Assembly (NCBI RefSeq): GCF_022458985.1
Contig: NC_061776.1
Coordinates: forward strand, 11,922,591-11,986,590
Length of the DNA: 64,000 nt
Direction: 5' to 3'
Source: Mugil cephalus
Taxonomy: Eukaryota > Chordata > Actinopteri > Mugiliformes > Mugilidae
Part shown: positions 52,770 to 64,000 of the stretch, in pieces
Numbering within the stretch: the first letter of the stretch is position 1
Layout of the letters: every line of letters starts with the position of its first letter
Notes under the pieces: generated by a model
The model's input: only the letters and a program-made list of their open reading frames with translations
The model's database searches: none
Told to the model about the DNA's origin: nothing
Made by a program: the position numbers and the translations under genes

Positions 52770-53060
52770 TATTGTTGTGTGAATGTGAGTGTGAATGGTT
52801 GTTTGTCTCTGTGTGTTTGTCCTGTGATGGAGCCCTGGCCAGAGTGGCCTAGTGTCTCTCTGTGTTAACCCTGTGATGTACTGGCAGCCTGTCCTTACGG
52901 TATTGGACAAAAACATCATTTGTCCATTGCCTGCTGGAAGAAGCTCCAGACATCAACAGGTGTATGCTCTAACATCTACGGACAATGAATGAATGAGTGA
53001 ATGAATGAGTGTCTTCATTAACAGCATAAAAATAAAAAAAAAAAAAAAAAAAAAAAAATA
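52770..53060 (+). repeat. Teleost dispersed repeat copy 2 with terminal poly(A)
   Basis: GTGAGTGTGAATGGTTGTTT and CCTGTGATG...CTGGCAGCCTGTCC match the reverse complement of the repeat near 2.2 kb. The element runs through GCTGGAAGAAGCTCCAG and GAATGAATG units into AATAAA and an A tract of about 27 bases. It forms the probable 3'UTR and poly(A) region of the novel gene. Confidence 0.6.
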
Positions 53061-54811
53061 TCTGAATTCAAACTATTGTTTTCTTATCGATAACACTAAA
53101 CCTGTTTGACTTTAACAACATCACGTAATCACACAGTTATTCATATTAACATGCTAGTACAGCATATATATCCACACATATCTACATAATACACTTACTT
53201 GCACTGTAGATTCTTGTGATTTTGTTGGTGTGTTATGTTGATGCCTGTGTATGTTTGTGTACAAGCTACTGGACACGTGAATGAATGAAGTATTTTTCTA
53301 TTCAATTCTACATTTCACTTTTATTTCAATGTTGTTATTGTCACGTGAATGGTGACTAGTCGACCTGATGCTTAAAAAGGGCATGGATGGATGGACAACT
53401 GGACGATGAAGTTTTTTTTTTAAATGCCAAAACCATAACAATAATAATAATTACACCCACGCCTTTCCTTTACAAATGTGTAGACACTGATAGGGGTGTT
53501 TCGGTCTTAAGGGATTCTAAGGAGATTTTTAAAAAATTACTTGAAGGTAAAAACAAAAACAAAAGCAAAAACAGCCTTGGGTTCTGTTTTTTGGTCATAT
53601 TTAAATCTGATTTAATCCTTTATCAACACCTAAGTACATCCCAACAGCTGCCTCTATAAGGAGACCCTGAACTTGTTGATTGTTGCCATGAGTGCTGAAT
53701 GAGCAGAAATATTAACGTAAATACAAACACCTATGTACAGCCAAGGACAAGGACTTTATTCAAATTCAGATGGGAGTGCTCCACCGGCAAAGAGCCCTTT
53801 AAGAGCCACTAATTAACAACAAATGGGATATGGAGATGTGTGGAAGCATTGTCCTCGAGGACCGAAGGTTTCTGGTCTTTCAGAACACAGCTGTGAGACT
53901 TGAAACTGAATTTACTCCAAGACCTTGAAGCTCGTCCAGTGAATCACCCCCCAAATGCTGAACAGGAGGCGTTTTTAGACTCCTCAACACATTACATGAA
54001 AACATTTTAAAGGGATTCTGATTTGGATGAGGATCCACGATTAATGTGACAGGGTGAAGTCTGTACCGCAGGTGACCTGAAGGTCTTGACTGTCGCTGAA
54101 GGATCAGATCGAGGCGGCAACAATTATAGGGTGGGAAATTATTCCTCTAAAATAGTGGGTGACTCACATTCCTTTTCATTTTGTTTTACATGAAGAATAC
54201 GTCAAGTCAAACCCAGATACACACACTTAATTATCCGTTTGCCTGCCTTCTACGAGCCACCCCGTCCCACGTCCCCCTTCTTATAACCAGCTCTATCACT
54301 TCCAGAACGTCTGCACTAAAACCGTCCACCAACCTGACGCTGCCGTATGTATAACCTCACCAGCTCTTACCTCAATACATTTTTGTTCCCCCCTGATTAA
54401 AGTGTAGCGTAAACTGTGTGAGATTAGGAGAATCTTTCCACTGTAGCTGACCTCTGGTTACTTCATTCAGGCTGAATTGAAGATGGGAAAAAAAAGAAAA
54501 TAATTCTCTGCATTACTTCCATTTTCACTACAAACCTTATGACACATAAATAACTGATTTTCATTTCACAAGCTCACAAGATTTTCTTCTTGTGACTTCT
54601 CCCTGAAGGCAGATTTGAGCAAAAATGGCATCAAAAGCTATTTGAAAAAAAGAAAAAAAGAAAAAGAAATGTTGTTACACAGGTGTTGTGACACATTCTG
54701 CTGCCTCCACTAAATAAGGTCTGGGAAGAAAACTCACTAATCTTATCAAGTCGGTCGTTGCATTTGTACCCTCATCAGTCACTGATGAAAACAAAGACAC
54801 AGATAAGCATC
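53061..54811. other. Spacer between the novel gene and atp6v1h
   Basis: AT-rich sequence with no supported exon. The first 350 bases contain another GGATGGATGGA tail typical of the same dispersed repeat. Confidence 0.4.
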
Positions 54812-54817
54812 TTTATT
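54812..54817 (-). terminator. atp6v1h: Poly(A) signal of atp6v1h
   Basis: A minus-strand AATAAA about 330 bases past the atp6v1h stop codon defines the likely 3' end of the transcript. Confidence 0.55.
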
Positions 54818-55145
54818 GAGATTGTTACAACGTTTTACAGGTAAGACTTAAATAAGTTTTTCTTTTTTTTATAGTTTTGTACATCATCACAGACATAAAG
54901 TGCGACTTCAATCACCACACGTCACTTAGCTTGGAGGGCACGACACGAAGCACGACAGTCAAATCAAATAACACCGAGGATCATCTGGGGTGCGGCTGGA
55001 AGGGGGAAACCACACCGTTTGTTTCAAGTCATTACACGAAGTGAAGGGCTGATTATTAAAATGGACCAAAACAGACCGACGTACGCACACACGTTCACAC
55101 TCATCCACACGATGATACGCTAACACACACATGCACAGGAGCTGT

Positions 55146-55215
55146 TCAGCTTCGGGCTGCCACCGCTGGAGCCTGCTGCTGATCGGTGGACTGGAGCTGT
55201 CTTCCCAGGTACTCC
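55146..55215 (-). CDS. atp6v1h: V-type proton ATPase subunit H, last coding exon (partial gene)
   Basis: Subunit H is the regulatory V1 subunit that couples or silences the V-ATPase proton pump. After an acceptor CTCTCGCAG, the exon completes a split Trp codon and reads EYLGRQLQSTDQQQ, then APAVAARS and a stop. Mammalian ATP6V1H ends EYLGKQLQSEQPQTAAARS, so the match is clear despite the short length. ATP6V1H lies next to OPRK1 on the same strand in human, which agrees with this placement. The remaining exons must lie to the right, beyond the window or unrecognised. The 3'UTR continues leftward to the signal near 54.81 kb. Confidence 0.85.
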
Positions 55216-55261
55216 CTGCGAGAGACAAAATAAAACACCTTGTTAGTCCCTTTAGAGTCAT

Positions 55262-55867
55262 TCAGTGCATTTACATGCAGAGCTTAATCGAGCTATGCTC
55301 AAAATTCGACTTTCTGACTACAGTCCTTGTCTCAATTTACATGCAGCGCAAGAAAATCGAACAACTGTTCTCCTCCTCCACACTAGGTGGCGATACGTGT
55401 CTTTTCAGCGGGATAATACCACATTAATACGGCCCGATTTCCGGTTGACCTGATGCGTGATATAATAAATAAGAGTCGTTCATGCGGCAGACCGGCATTT
55501 CAAACAACAACCAGACGGATAATAGTACATTTTTTAATCTTGTACGTGATGTTCGCGCTACTTCTGGTGCAGGTAAGATCCGCGCTATCCCTCAGATGGC
55601 TCCATTTTGCTCTTTTTCTTCTTCTGCGATCGGCTTTCTTGGATGTTTTTGTTCCGGGGTCACACGCCAGCGCAGCAGTTGTGGAGAATGCGCACACGCA
55701 GTATCCGATGAAAACTCTGATTCCAATCGGATTGCCTGGGTGTCTCAATCGGATAATGAGAACTCCGATTGTAATCAGAGTAATGTGGTTACATGCACTT
55801 AAGTTCTCCTGTTATAGCCCGATTGAGGCAATAATTCTTTTTTTTCACGTGCATGTAAACGCACTGA
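55262..55867. mobile_element. Non-autonomous DNA transposon with terminal inverted repeats
   Basis: The left end TCAGTGCATTTACATGCAG matches the reverse complement of the right end, TCAGTGCGTTTACATGCAC, at 18 to 19 bases with two mismatches. The 606-bp interior has inverted and direct copies of TTACATGCA and of a CCGATTGTAATCAGAG/CCAATCGGATTGCC type motif. It encodes no transposase. It also carries CCACACTAGGTGGCG, close to a CTCF core. The 202-codon open frame across it is not protein-like. Confidence 0.65.
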
Positions 55868-56513
55868 TTCCCATGCCCCCGCGCCAGAAAACAAGACTTG
55901 CACATAGTTGGATGGTCCTGCAACCAATCAGAGCCATTTTTTGTGAACAAATTCATCTCCACCGCACTCAGATGACATGTATGACCATGAAGCTGGTGCT
56001 CCAACCAAACCACATGATTGGTTGGGCAGATCTTTACCGGATCTTAATCAATTCCCAATGAAGTGACCCTAGACCAACTTAAGTCGGGTTGACTTTCAGG
56101 CTAAACAGACTCTGATGACAAGTGAGTGTAGCTACACAAGGCTTAAAAATATTATTGGTGTTATGGTGCAAATTAAGACCAAAAAATAGTTTGACATCTT
56201 GTAGTTTTCTCATTTGTTTTCTTGGGGACAATTATGGAGAAAAAAATATCAACCACTCTCATCTGAAACTCCCAACACCAACCAATTATCTTAGCTCTGA
56301 TAGAGAAACAAGGGAGACGTAAATCTGACAACACTAAAAGCTCATTAATGAACACGTTATATCTTGTATGTTTACAAAAACCTGATTATTACTAAACTTA
56401 GATTAGATAGAGTATTTATAGAGGGGTTTCACGGTGCGTCATAAATCCGGAGGCACTAGGCCAAGTAAACAAAGCGCACGGACTGAAATAGATCGTGGAA
56501 AAAGGTGACGTGA

Positions 56514-56760
56514 TGCTGTGTTTTTGGCTGTACCAATCGGCACTCTGCGAAAAACGTTTGGAATTTTATAGACTCCTTATTAGAAATCAGGAACAATAAT
56601 GCCAGAAGTTATCAGAGGAAAGGAGGGGCTTGTGGATGGCGAAGCTAAACCAGGATCTACGAGGCAAAACTCTGGACAAAGTCCAAATTTGCTGGACCCA
56701 TTTCTTGTCAGATAATTTAAATGTTGATACAGCTGATACAGATGAAACAGCTACAAACAG
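56514..56760 (+). pseudogene. THAP zinc-finger relic, frameshifted
   Basis: In one frame the DNA reads CCVFGCTNRHSAKNVWNF, the start of a C2CH THAP finger with its Cys pair. After about 56630 the adjacent frame continues LWMAKLNQDLRGKTLDKVQ and then ICWTHFLSDN, giving the C-x2-H end. The spacing fits a THAP domain of about 60 residues, but a one-base slip separates the halves, a stop precedes the first Cys, and the AVPTIF-type box is missing. THAP fingers occur in host genes and in P-like and other DNA transposons, and this looks like the latter kind of debris. Confidence 0.55.
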
Positions 56761-59388
56761 CAATAATTCACCACTTTCCACAATCCTCTTCAGTCCAGGG
56801 GTTTGTTTACCTTGAGCTGCTGGCGTCTTCTCGATTTATGACAGGCTCATGAAAGCCCTCTATTAGACAGATACAGTCACTTCATTTAAATTAAAGGAAA
56901 CACAGTATCTGGGGTCTGTGATCTTGAGTTGGACCAATTCTGATGTAATAATGTCCAACTACTCCTCCTCCTCATTTAATGCACTCGCTGGCAGAATGGT
57001 CCTTGTTTTTCTTTAATAAGGGTTTTGATGGAGCCCACATTTTAAAAATATATGAGATCCTTGCAGTTATTCCGAACCACGTGCTGAAATATGATGCCAT
57101 TATTTTAAAAGGTCACATTTCTCTCTCAGGTGTCTTCTTGGCAGTAACATTTCCACATACTCTGTAGCACCTTATTGCAAGCAGAAAATACCTAACGTCT
57201 GTCAGACGCCTGAAAATGCAAAAGGATAAAAAAAAAAAAAAAGATATCTGACGTTAGGGAATATTGTCTCGTTAAAAGCAAATATTAAAGCCATTGTTTC
57301 GCCACCACTTCCTACTTTTATGTTTGCAGAATGGGATGTTTCTATATTTGCACCAATTTAAGTATGAATCACAGCAGTGAGTTAATACTGCAGCCATGAC
57401 AGAGAGCTACCATCTTTTATGTGTTACTGTTTCATGTTGGTCCTCCTTAAAATGCCAAATATTGCTCATCTCTGGTTTCAGCCTCCACATCTGCACTGAA
57501 ATGTTCATCTCTTTGTTTAATATGTCGATAACAGATTCCTGAAAAAAATAAATAAAAATAATCAAAGTATAAATGTCTAACTGTTCTGTTCTGTGCTTTT
57601 GCTTCACATCTCCATCTCATGTACGAGTTTATCCGCGGTGTCATGGCAATCGTTGAGAAGTCAGTAATGATCTTAAGGTAGTTTGCAAATAGCAGTCACA
57701 AGTTAATTCAGAATACAGCCTGTGAGTTAATAAATGCAGCCGGTGGTAATTGGAAGGATGAGTTATAAAGTCAGTTTCATGCAGCTGACGCACTTCGGGA
57801 TGTGCGTCTGTGCATCTGCTTTACGAATTCAAACCTACACAGATAAATGAGTCGTGGAGGTTAAGCACCGCGTGATGTGAAGTAATATTCACAGAGAAAC
57901 TGAATAAAGTGGCTCGGAGTGTGATTCTGCATCAATTCATTTGTGATAGTCAACACGCTGTGCTGCCCTCACAATCCACCTCACTTTTGTATCGCGGTAA
58001 AAGAAACACTTTAAGGCTATTTTATATCCCGCAAGATGTTTTTTCTGTTTGTGATCAACTTGAATGTAGTTTAAAGCCTCATACTTGAATAGTAATAAAA
58101 GATATTCCGTGTACAAATTAAAACCCATTTTCAGTGCTTTTATCTTTAGAATAAAACACAAGCGTGGTAGAGACAAACCAAACAGATAAAGAACTACAAG
58201 GCAACGAAGGCCGACTGTGACTTCACCTCAAGTTACCTGTGGCTGGGAGAAAAAAAAAAAAAATGAAAAGGTGAAAATGCTGCAAAGGCCAATGGCCAGC
58301 TGGCACATTTACACATTTACTCTGAAAAGGAAATGACTTCCAGGAAACTGAAAGACATACTAATAGCTAGGGAGCTAGGGGGAGCCGAACTATCAGAGCT
58401 GATCTGAGTCATGCTGATCACTTGGGTCTACAGTTTATTAATTCTGGATGATCACACGATTGTGAAAATATCCGTTCATTTGAATGTGAAGATTAGATTA
58501 AAACTGTCAAATGAGATGAGGCGTCTGCGTGTTCCCTATGAACTTCTGTCCCCCCCACGCACTGGTTCTCCAAGTTGAAGAGTAGGAGTGATTTCTCTCA
58601 GAGGATCCATCATGCCGTGTAACAGTATGGGATGGGACAGAGTGGAAAAGTTAAGGCCACAGACCCTCATCGACTGCCCGACACCAGCTAATGTGCCGAC
58701 TATGGGCTTGTTGTATCATGGCCCTAGGGCAGATTCAACTCTCTTACAATGACACATAATATTATAGATTACTGTGGCCCATGCTCGCTAATGAAACCTA
58801 CCAACCTAGCATTGACCCAGTTAGCAGTAAAAATCAAAGCATGTGGGTTTACAAACAAGCTGATGTAAGTGTGAATCACTGTTTATATGCAGCCTACTTA
58901 CCGTGAAGACTACAGACTAGAGCATTAAGACCACAAACAGCGCTAACCTTCTGAATGGGCAGGTCACGCCAGGCATTGCCCACTGATGCTTGTATTGACA
59001 TCAGAGGCACTATTTTTACGGGATTGTGTAAGGACCACTCTTCCGGTATTCACAACCTGGCAAACCGATTCTCTTGTTCATATCCAAGTTCAAGATTTTT
59101 CAGAAACCACTAAGTGAACTATAAGTTAATATATCGCAATTTAGTCACAAAATAAAATTAATCACAAAAGAGTTATATTATTCATTCATTATTCATTATC
59201 TTTTCATTCTCGTTCTACAATGGGTTACCTGGTCATTAGCTTGCTAAACTTTTAGCCATGGGGCCTTCTAGATGTCAACAGTTGCCTAGCAACAGTTGCG
59301 GGGCTTAGCTGGAGGCAAAACATCTCAAACACTGTAGCCTGTAGTTAGCACGCTAGCTAGCATATTTCAACGGACTGTTTTGGCAAGA

Positions 59389-59574
59389 ATGGACGAGGAA
59401 AACGCGTATTTTAGAGAATATACTAACATAATCACTTCCCGAGGCCGTGAGTGTTATTTTCAAAAGTTTACTCCGACTGATGGGGTTATTCACTACACTC
59501 TCACTCGCTGGACGGACGTTTTGACCGAACGTGGACACAGAGGGGATGAAGTCTGGTCTGTCTTTATCAAGTGA
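59389..59574 (+). other. Unidentified short reading frame
   Basis: An ATG-initiated frame of 61 codons begins MDEENAYFREYTNIITS and contains RECYFQKFTPTDGVIHYTL. Composition is protein-like and less AT-rich than its surroundings, but I do not recognise the family. It may be a fragment of a dispersed element in the atp6v1h intron. Confidence 0.25.
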
Positions 59575-61769
59575 AGCCTCTCCAACAAAGATATTACAAG
59601 ACGTAAGTGGAACCGCTTTGGAGGGTAACAAATTCAACTTCTGTTTGGACACCCCAGAAACATGCAACTCACGTTGAGTTAGCTAGTGGTTAGCATTAGC
59701 ATTAATATCTAACAAGAACCCTCTAAATAATTATTAACTTAACGTAATTTGAGTCACAATTTAGTCTTATTCAGGCTGAAACTGATGATGCATTACCAAC
59801 TAATCTTATCTGATATGAAGTGTGCATTGTTTATTGTTGATCGTCTCATTCCAATCCTTTCTTTTAATCAGCCAAACCAAAGTTGTCTACAACTGGCACT
59901 GGCTGGTATGTGATAATACTTCAAGCTAGTGTTTTTGATTTTTCGGTTTTGGCTCCAAAAAATACAGTAAGAGGACATTTCCAGAATCTACAGCGACAGT
60001 GCAGACCCCTGCGCAGACCCTGGTGCTGTAACTGACGTGCACCTATGAGCCATGGCGACACAGGGCGGTCTGCTTGGTTGATATTCCTGTTTTAGTATTT
60101 CCGGCAGCTTCTCCATCTCCGCAACTTTCAAGCTGATTGTTTTGGATGAATAAAGATGGAACACATTGAGGAAAGGTTAACTGAGGAGGTTCGGAAATAA
60201 AAACATTTGTAGGGCTTGTGTTTGGTGAAATTTTGCCAAAAGTTTCAGTAGCCATTGTTAAAATTGAAGCAGGAAGTTCCACTCGCGTTTAGGTGGCGTT
60301 GTTACAGAGTATAACACCGTCTTAACATTAAGATTCCACACTTTCACTGGGAAACACTTTGTACTTTGTACACAATTAACAAAGGAGGTGAAAAAGAAAT
60401 AAGTACATAATGAAATCTATCAAGCCTAGCGCGCTTTGAGACAAACTGTCTCAGTTCATACAGGAATACAAATAAGGACTAAATGAATTGCAACACAAAG
60501 CTGCATTTTTTCCCTTGAAATCAACACTATGTTCAAGTGTGGACTGAAAATAGGGAACGTGTTCTTTTCAATCTCCATCCAAGGTCAATTTACACATCCT
60601 GTTATTTATTTCACCCCCCTTTGCCTCTGGCAAATCTGAACACAAATTTGGATATTATGATGGTCGTAAAAGGCAGCTATTGAATTGCGATCTATTATGT
60701 TAGATCATCTCTGTAGGGTGGACTGTACTTCATTTTCAACAATAGCTGTCAATAGCTGACGGGCTTCAACAACAGACAAACTTATTCACGATCCAGAAAT
60801 ACATTAAAGGAAACTACTTTCCAAAGCACACTAAAGGGCACAAAGATAAATAACAGTATTCACACATTCATCACCGCTGTTGTCATGACAGCCGGGGCCT
60901 TAGGTGGGTAGGGACAAGAAGATCTTCTCCTGGAAACAACAACGGCGCGGCAACCCACTCAAGGTGACAGTGGGTGCGGTGAGCCGCAATGGAAAAAAAA
61001 AATCTTTTTGGTGGGTGAATGAGACTCCAAAGTTTGAAAAAAAAAGGTTTTTGTAATTTTCTCATTCTAAAGAGTATTGACACATTTTGCTTTCAAGGAG
61101 GGAGTGAATGTAGGCAGCAGATAATTCAATATGATGGAACAACCTTAAGACACAACCCCCCCCACCCCGCACATAATGGGTCTTGTCGAGTGGAAAAGCC
61201 AGATGACGTGAACAACAATGTCCTATTTTCATCTTTCTTCCTTTCTTTTCCGGGAAATTTAATTATTTAATTAGAAACACAAACCGATCACCGCATCGCT
61301 CTGACAGCTCAAATACGGCAACCTGTCACCTGAAACTGTGCTCGTCACAAAGGTGGGTAAGCGTGGGTGTTTAATGTCTAGAAGTAGAAGTCCAAGGAAA
61401 CACAGGAACTGAGTAACGTCCTCGGCTGTGACTAGTGTCCTCGGCTTTTGAATTGACCCACAGCTGCTTTCACAAAGTTGAAAACAGGCTGTGAATGATG
61501 AAATGTGCCTTTCATTCCACATAAAATCTAATCAGCTTTGTCCTGGTATGAAGGTGTGAGCTGAATTTTTTTACACAAGTTAGAAAACTAGACCAGCAAT
61601 GCTTGATTGATTCTAGTACTTCAGTCTTCTCTCTCTTTATTTGGTATTTTATCCAGTATGTTTTTGTGTGGGGATTTTTGCCTTTATTTTTTTGGTAAAC
61701 AAAGACAAATTGCTAAGCTATTCGAGTGTCTGCAGGATTCACTGGAACAAGCAAGAGGAACTCTCATCA

Positions 61770-62290
61770 ACGCTCCCAGGACCCAAAGACACCACAGGAC
61801 ACCCTCAGATGTCCTACAGGTGGGCGGTATAACCAAAAATGTGTATTTTTCAAAACTCTAACAGTATCATGGTATATCATGGTATTTTTTTTTCATGCAT
61901 AATCACAACATTGATGTGATGATGACGGTTACATTTATTCTGACATATTTATTGATACTTATTTAAACTGTAATGGCAACAACAGCGCAAGCGCCTACCA
62001 TAATATATATTTTTTTCTTATTCACAAACAGCTAAAATCGGGGACATTTTTGTTGACAGCTTTTGCCGGGGGATTGTTTATCCAAAACACTAAAAACAAC
62101 CGACACCTTTCTTTTCTTCTTCTCGTTCCGTTCATCCATTTTTTGGACCTTTTCCATCGTCACCACGCCTCGCAGTGACGCAGTTGCACCACGTGTCTCG
62201 ACCCTACTGTGACCATTCCCGTCCAGAATATGGTCCCTTCACAATATTAGGCGGGTGGTATTAATGTTGTGGCTAATCGGTGGATGTCAT
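61770..62290 (+). mobile_element. Scattered Tc1-like fragments
   Basis: CCAGGACCCAAAGACACCAC and ACAGGACACCCTCAG (61776-61810) match the interior of the chmp5-intron copy. CACAATATTAGGCGGGTGGT followed by ATTAATGTTGTGGCTAATCGG (62240-62285) matches its terminus. About 430 bp of unrelated sequence lies between them. Confidence 0.5.
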
Positions 62291-64000
62291 AAGAGACATA
62301 TCAACAGCACAAAAATAAAAAAAAATATCCTGGGCTTTTTGCAGGTTCCTGCATCTGCCCCATTTACCATCTGCAAAACATTTTTTTCTTCTATCCATAA
62401 TTTTCTGTTTGAGATAAAGAATTATTATTATTATTATTTTTAAATCAACCACTGAGTGTTACAGTATTCATTTCTGTGAAAGCCTAACGGTAGATATCAG
62501 ATTTTATTTCTTCTTGGTTACCAAAAAACCTTTTGTGTTGCTCTGAATAAATATCCATGATAACACGTTCACTCCAGTGATCATATAGTTTACACGGAAC
62601 ATTACTTAGGGGTAGGAAGCACTACACCCTGATATTAAACACAATACCTACATACACAGTTGCTCGGGGAACTGAGTGTATGTGTTTTAGATAGTGGCCG
62701 CAAAACACATTTATTTCCACTTGCTGGTTTTTAGTGTTTCCAAGCAATTCAGGACAAGGGGGGAAAAAAAAGCAGACAAACACAATAACTGAGAAACTAA
62801 AGAGTTGTGAGCTTCCATATGTAATAAATAATAAAGTGACTGTGCTGCTGCTGGTCTGAATGGATGGAGGCAGATCCTGAAATTTCCCGAGAGCTGTGGC
62901 CAAATTATGCACGGATTCACTGTACAGTTAAAAATAAACTTCTCAGAGGTTTATGGTTGATGTATATGTACATCAAATGTTACATTCTGGTGTGTGTCTT
63001 TATCAGCTGGCACATACTCTCCGTTTAAATTACCATTCTAGCAAATGTGTGAATTAAGATCCACACTTACTCCACTTATTTCCAGCTGATCGTACACATT
63101 GTTAATTAAAGCCGTGGCGCAGGTGGTTCTAGCTGTTTTGGCTCATTAGGCCTCTTCTCAGGATTGTGTGGACATGTGCAAACCATTACTGACTGTTTAC
63201 TGTACGTAAATGAGAACAAATATTTGGACAAAAAGCTCTCTCTCCACCCATGAGCCTGGTACGAGCTACTGTAACAACGCCGCAAATGTACAAAGGCAGA
63301 ATATTAAGAGATTCTTTCCTGACACAATATGAAACATAACACACTGATGAATAATAATTCTTCTCTTAATGCGTTTAATCTTGTTAAAACAATTTAAGTC
63401 CCACTTTTATTGGAAAATACAGATTCTCTGAATATGCCATTACTGTTAATTTATGCATTTTAACACTACTTCACGTTTCCACATGACGCATGTTTCAATT
63501 TGCAAAATGAGGTGTTTCCAGATCTCTATGGATTCCAGTAGGATAAAAACATTCTTAACTTTTCAAGAACAATTTGTAAAATCTAGAGTTTGGTTTAAAC
63601 TGGATAATTGATAAATTGTAAGAATTTATGGTTGTGCACCAGAACTGACCGGCTCATTTTGGAGTTAACACTTTAACATTGTGCTGGGTCGTAAATTGGA
63701 CAGCAGCAGCTTTTTGGAACCAATCAAAACTCTGTGCAATATGTTGCTGGAAAGCTAATTTTCTTCTGACTGAAGCCATCACAGGATTCAACCAAACACA
63801 GCCGACACGACCAACAGAAAACAAACAAAACTGTGAAATTTTCGAGCCTTTTTGCGCAAACTATCTCACTGTCCACAGATTTAAAATCTTAGCAATTATA
63901 TTATATTCCAATTTTTAGCGTTTTTTAATTCCCAGCGTGCTGTCATTTTTTGTATATTCTTTCAAATTTGACATTGTCTCTTATAATTTTTTTGTATATA

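Larger units (their letters stand above)
55216..64000 (-). other. atp6v1h: Probable atp6v1h intron
   Basis: No other exon matching subunit H was found in this 8.8 kb, so it is read as the last intron, or part of it. It holds an inverted-repeat transposon, a THAP relic, an unidentified short reading frame near 59.4 kb and Tc1-like fragments near 61.8 and 62.25 kb. The rest is AT-rich non-coding DNA with nothing I can name. Confidence 0.5.

Noticed and set aside
55453-56061. Plus-strand open frame of 202 codons
   Set aside because: It runs across the inverted-repeat transposon and out of its right end. The composition is not protein-like and matches nothing I recognise.
57407-57607. Minus-strand frame tested as an upstream atp6v1h exon
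   Set aside because: The peptide does not match subunit H, and splice sites do not give a consistent phase.

Overview
This is a vertebrate nuclear segment, almost certainly from a ray-finned (teleost) fish. Genes are split by compact GT-AG introns, the proteins read as clear vertebrate orthologues, and the spacers carry fish-type interspersed repeats: Tc1-like remnants, a widespread teleost dispersed repeat and CA microsatellites. Exon models were built by hand from splice sites, reading phase and homology recalled from memory. No database search was run.

Layout. 1-4.2 kb is non-coding and ends in a GC-rich promoter with a leftward non-coding first exon; by synteny this is probably lpin2. 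5.8-22.3 kb (-) holds a complete 36-coding-exon myomesin-1 gene (myom1). 24.6-26.0 kb (+) is myl12, the non-muscle/smooth-muscle myosin regulatory light chain, divergent from myom1 with a strong CTCF-type motif between them. 27.3-28.7 kb (-) is bag1, 29.1 kb (+) an intron-containing tRNA-Arg(TCT), and 30.0-33.5 kb (-) chmp5. 33.5-38.5 kb is a spacer. 38.5-41.9 kb (-) is the kappa-type opioid receptor oprk1. 41.9-48.6 kb is a gene-poor region upstream of oprk1. 48.7-52.7 kb (+) is an intronless, TATA-driven, internally tandem-repeated gene that I do not recognise. 55.15-55.22 kb (-) is the last exon of atp6v1h (V-ATPase subunit H). The remaining 8.8 kb is most likely atp6v1h intron, containing an inverted-repeat transposon and a broken THAP zinc-finger relic.

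How the parts fit. In human, MYOM1-MYL12A/B (and LPIN2), BAG1-CHMP5 and OPRK1-ATP6V1H are three separate neighbourhoods on different chromosomes, from recall. Here they lie side by side, and bag1 and chmp5 point the same way instead of head to head. The gene products act in the sarcomeric M-band (myom1), actomyosin contractility (myl12), Hsp70 co-chaperoning (bag1), ESCRT-III (chmp5), opioid signalling (oprk1) and vacuolar acidification (atp6v1h). They do not form one pathway.

The most unusual item is the 48.7-52.7 kb gene. It has two near-identical 792-bp in-frame units and one older, frame-broken unit. Each unit is a roughly 105-residue conserved block followed by an array of 7-residue [MV]PA[AT][FS]P[DE] repeats. 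The protein ends in a long coiled coil with a very basic tail.
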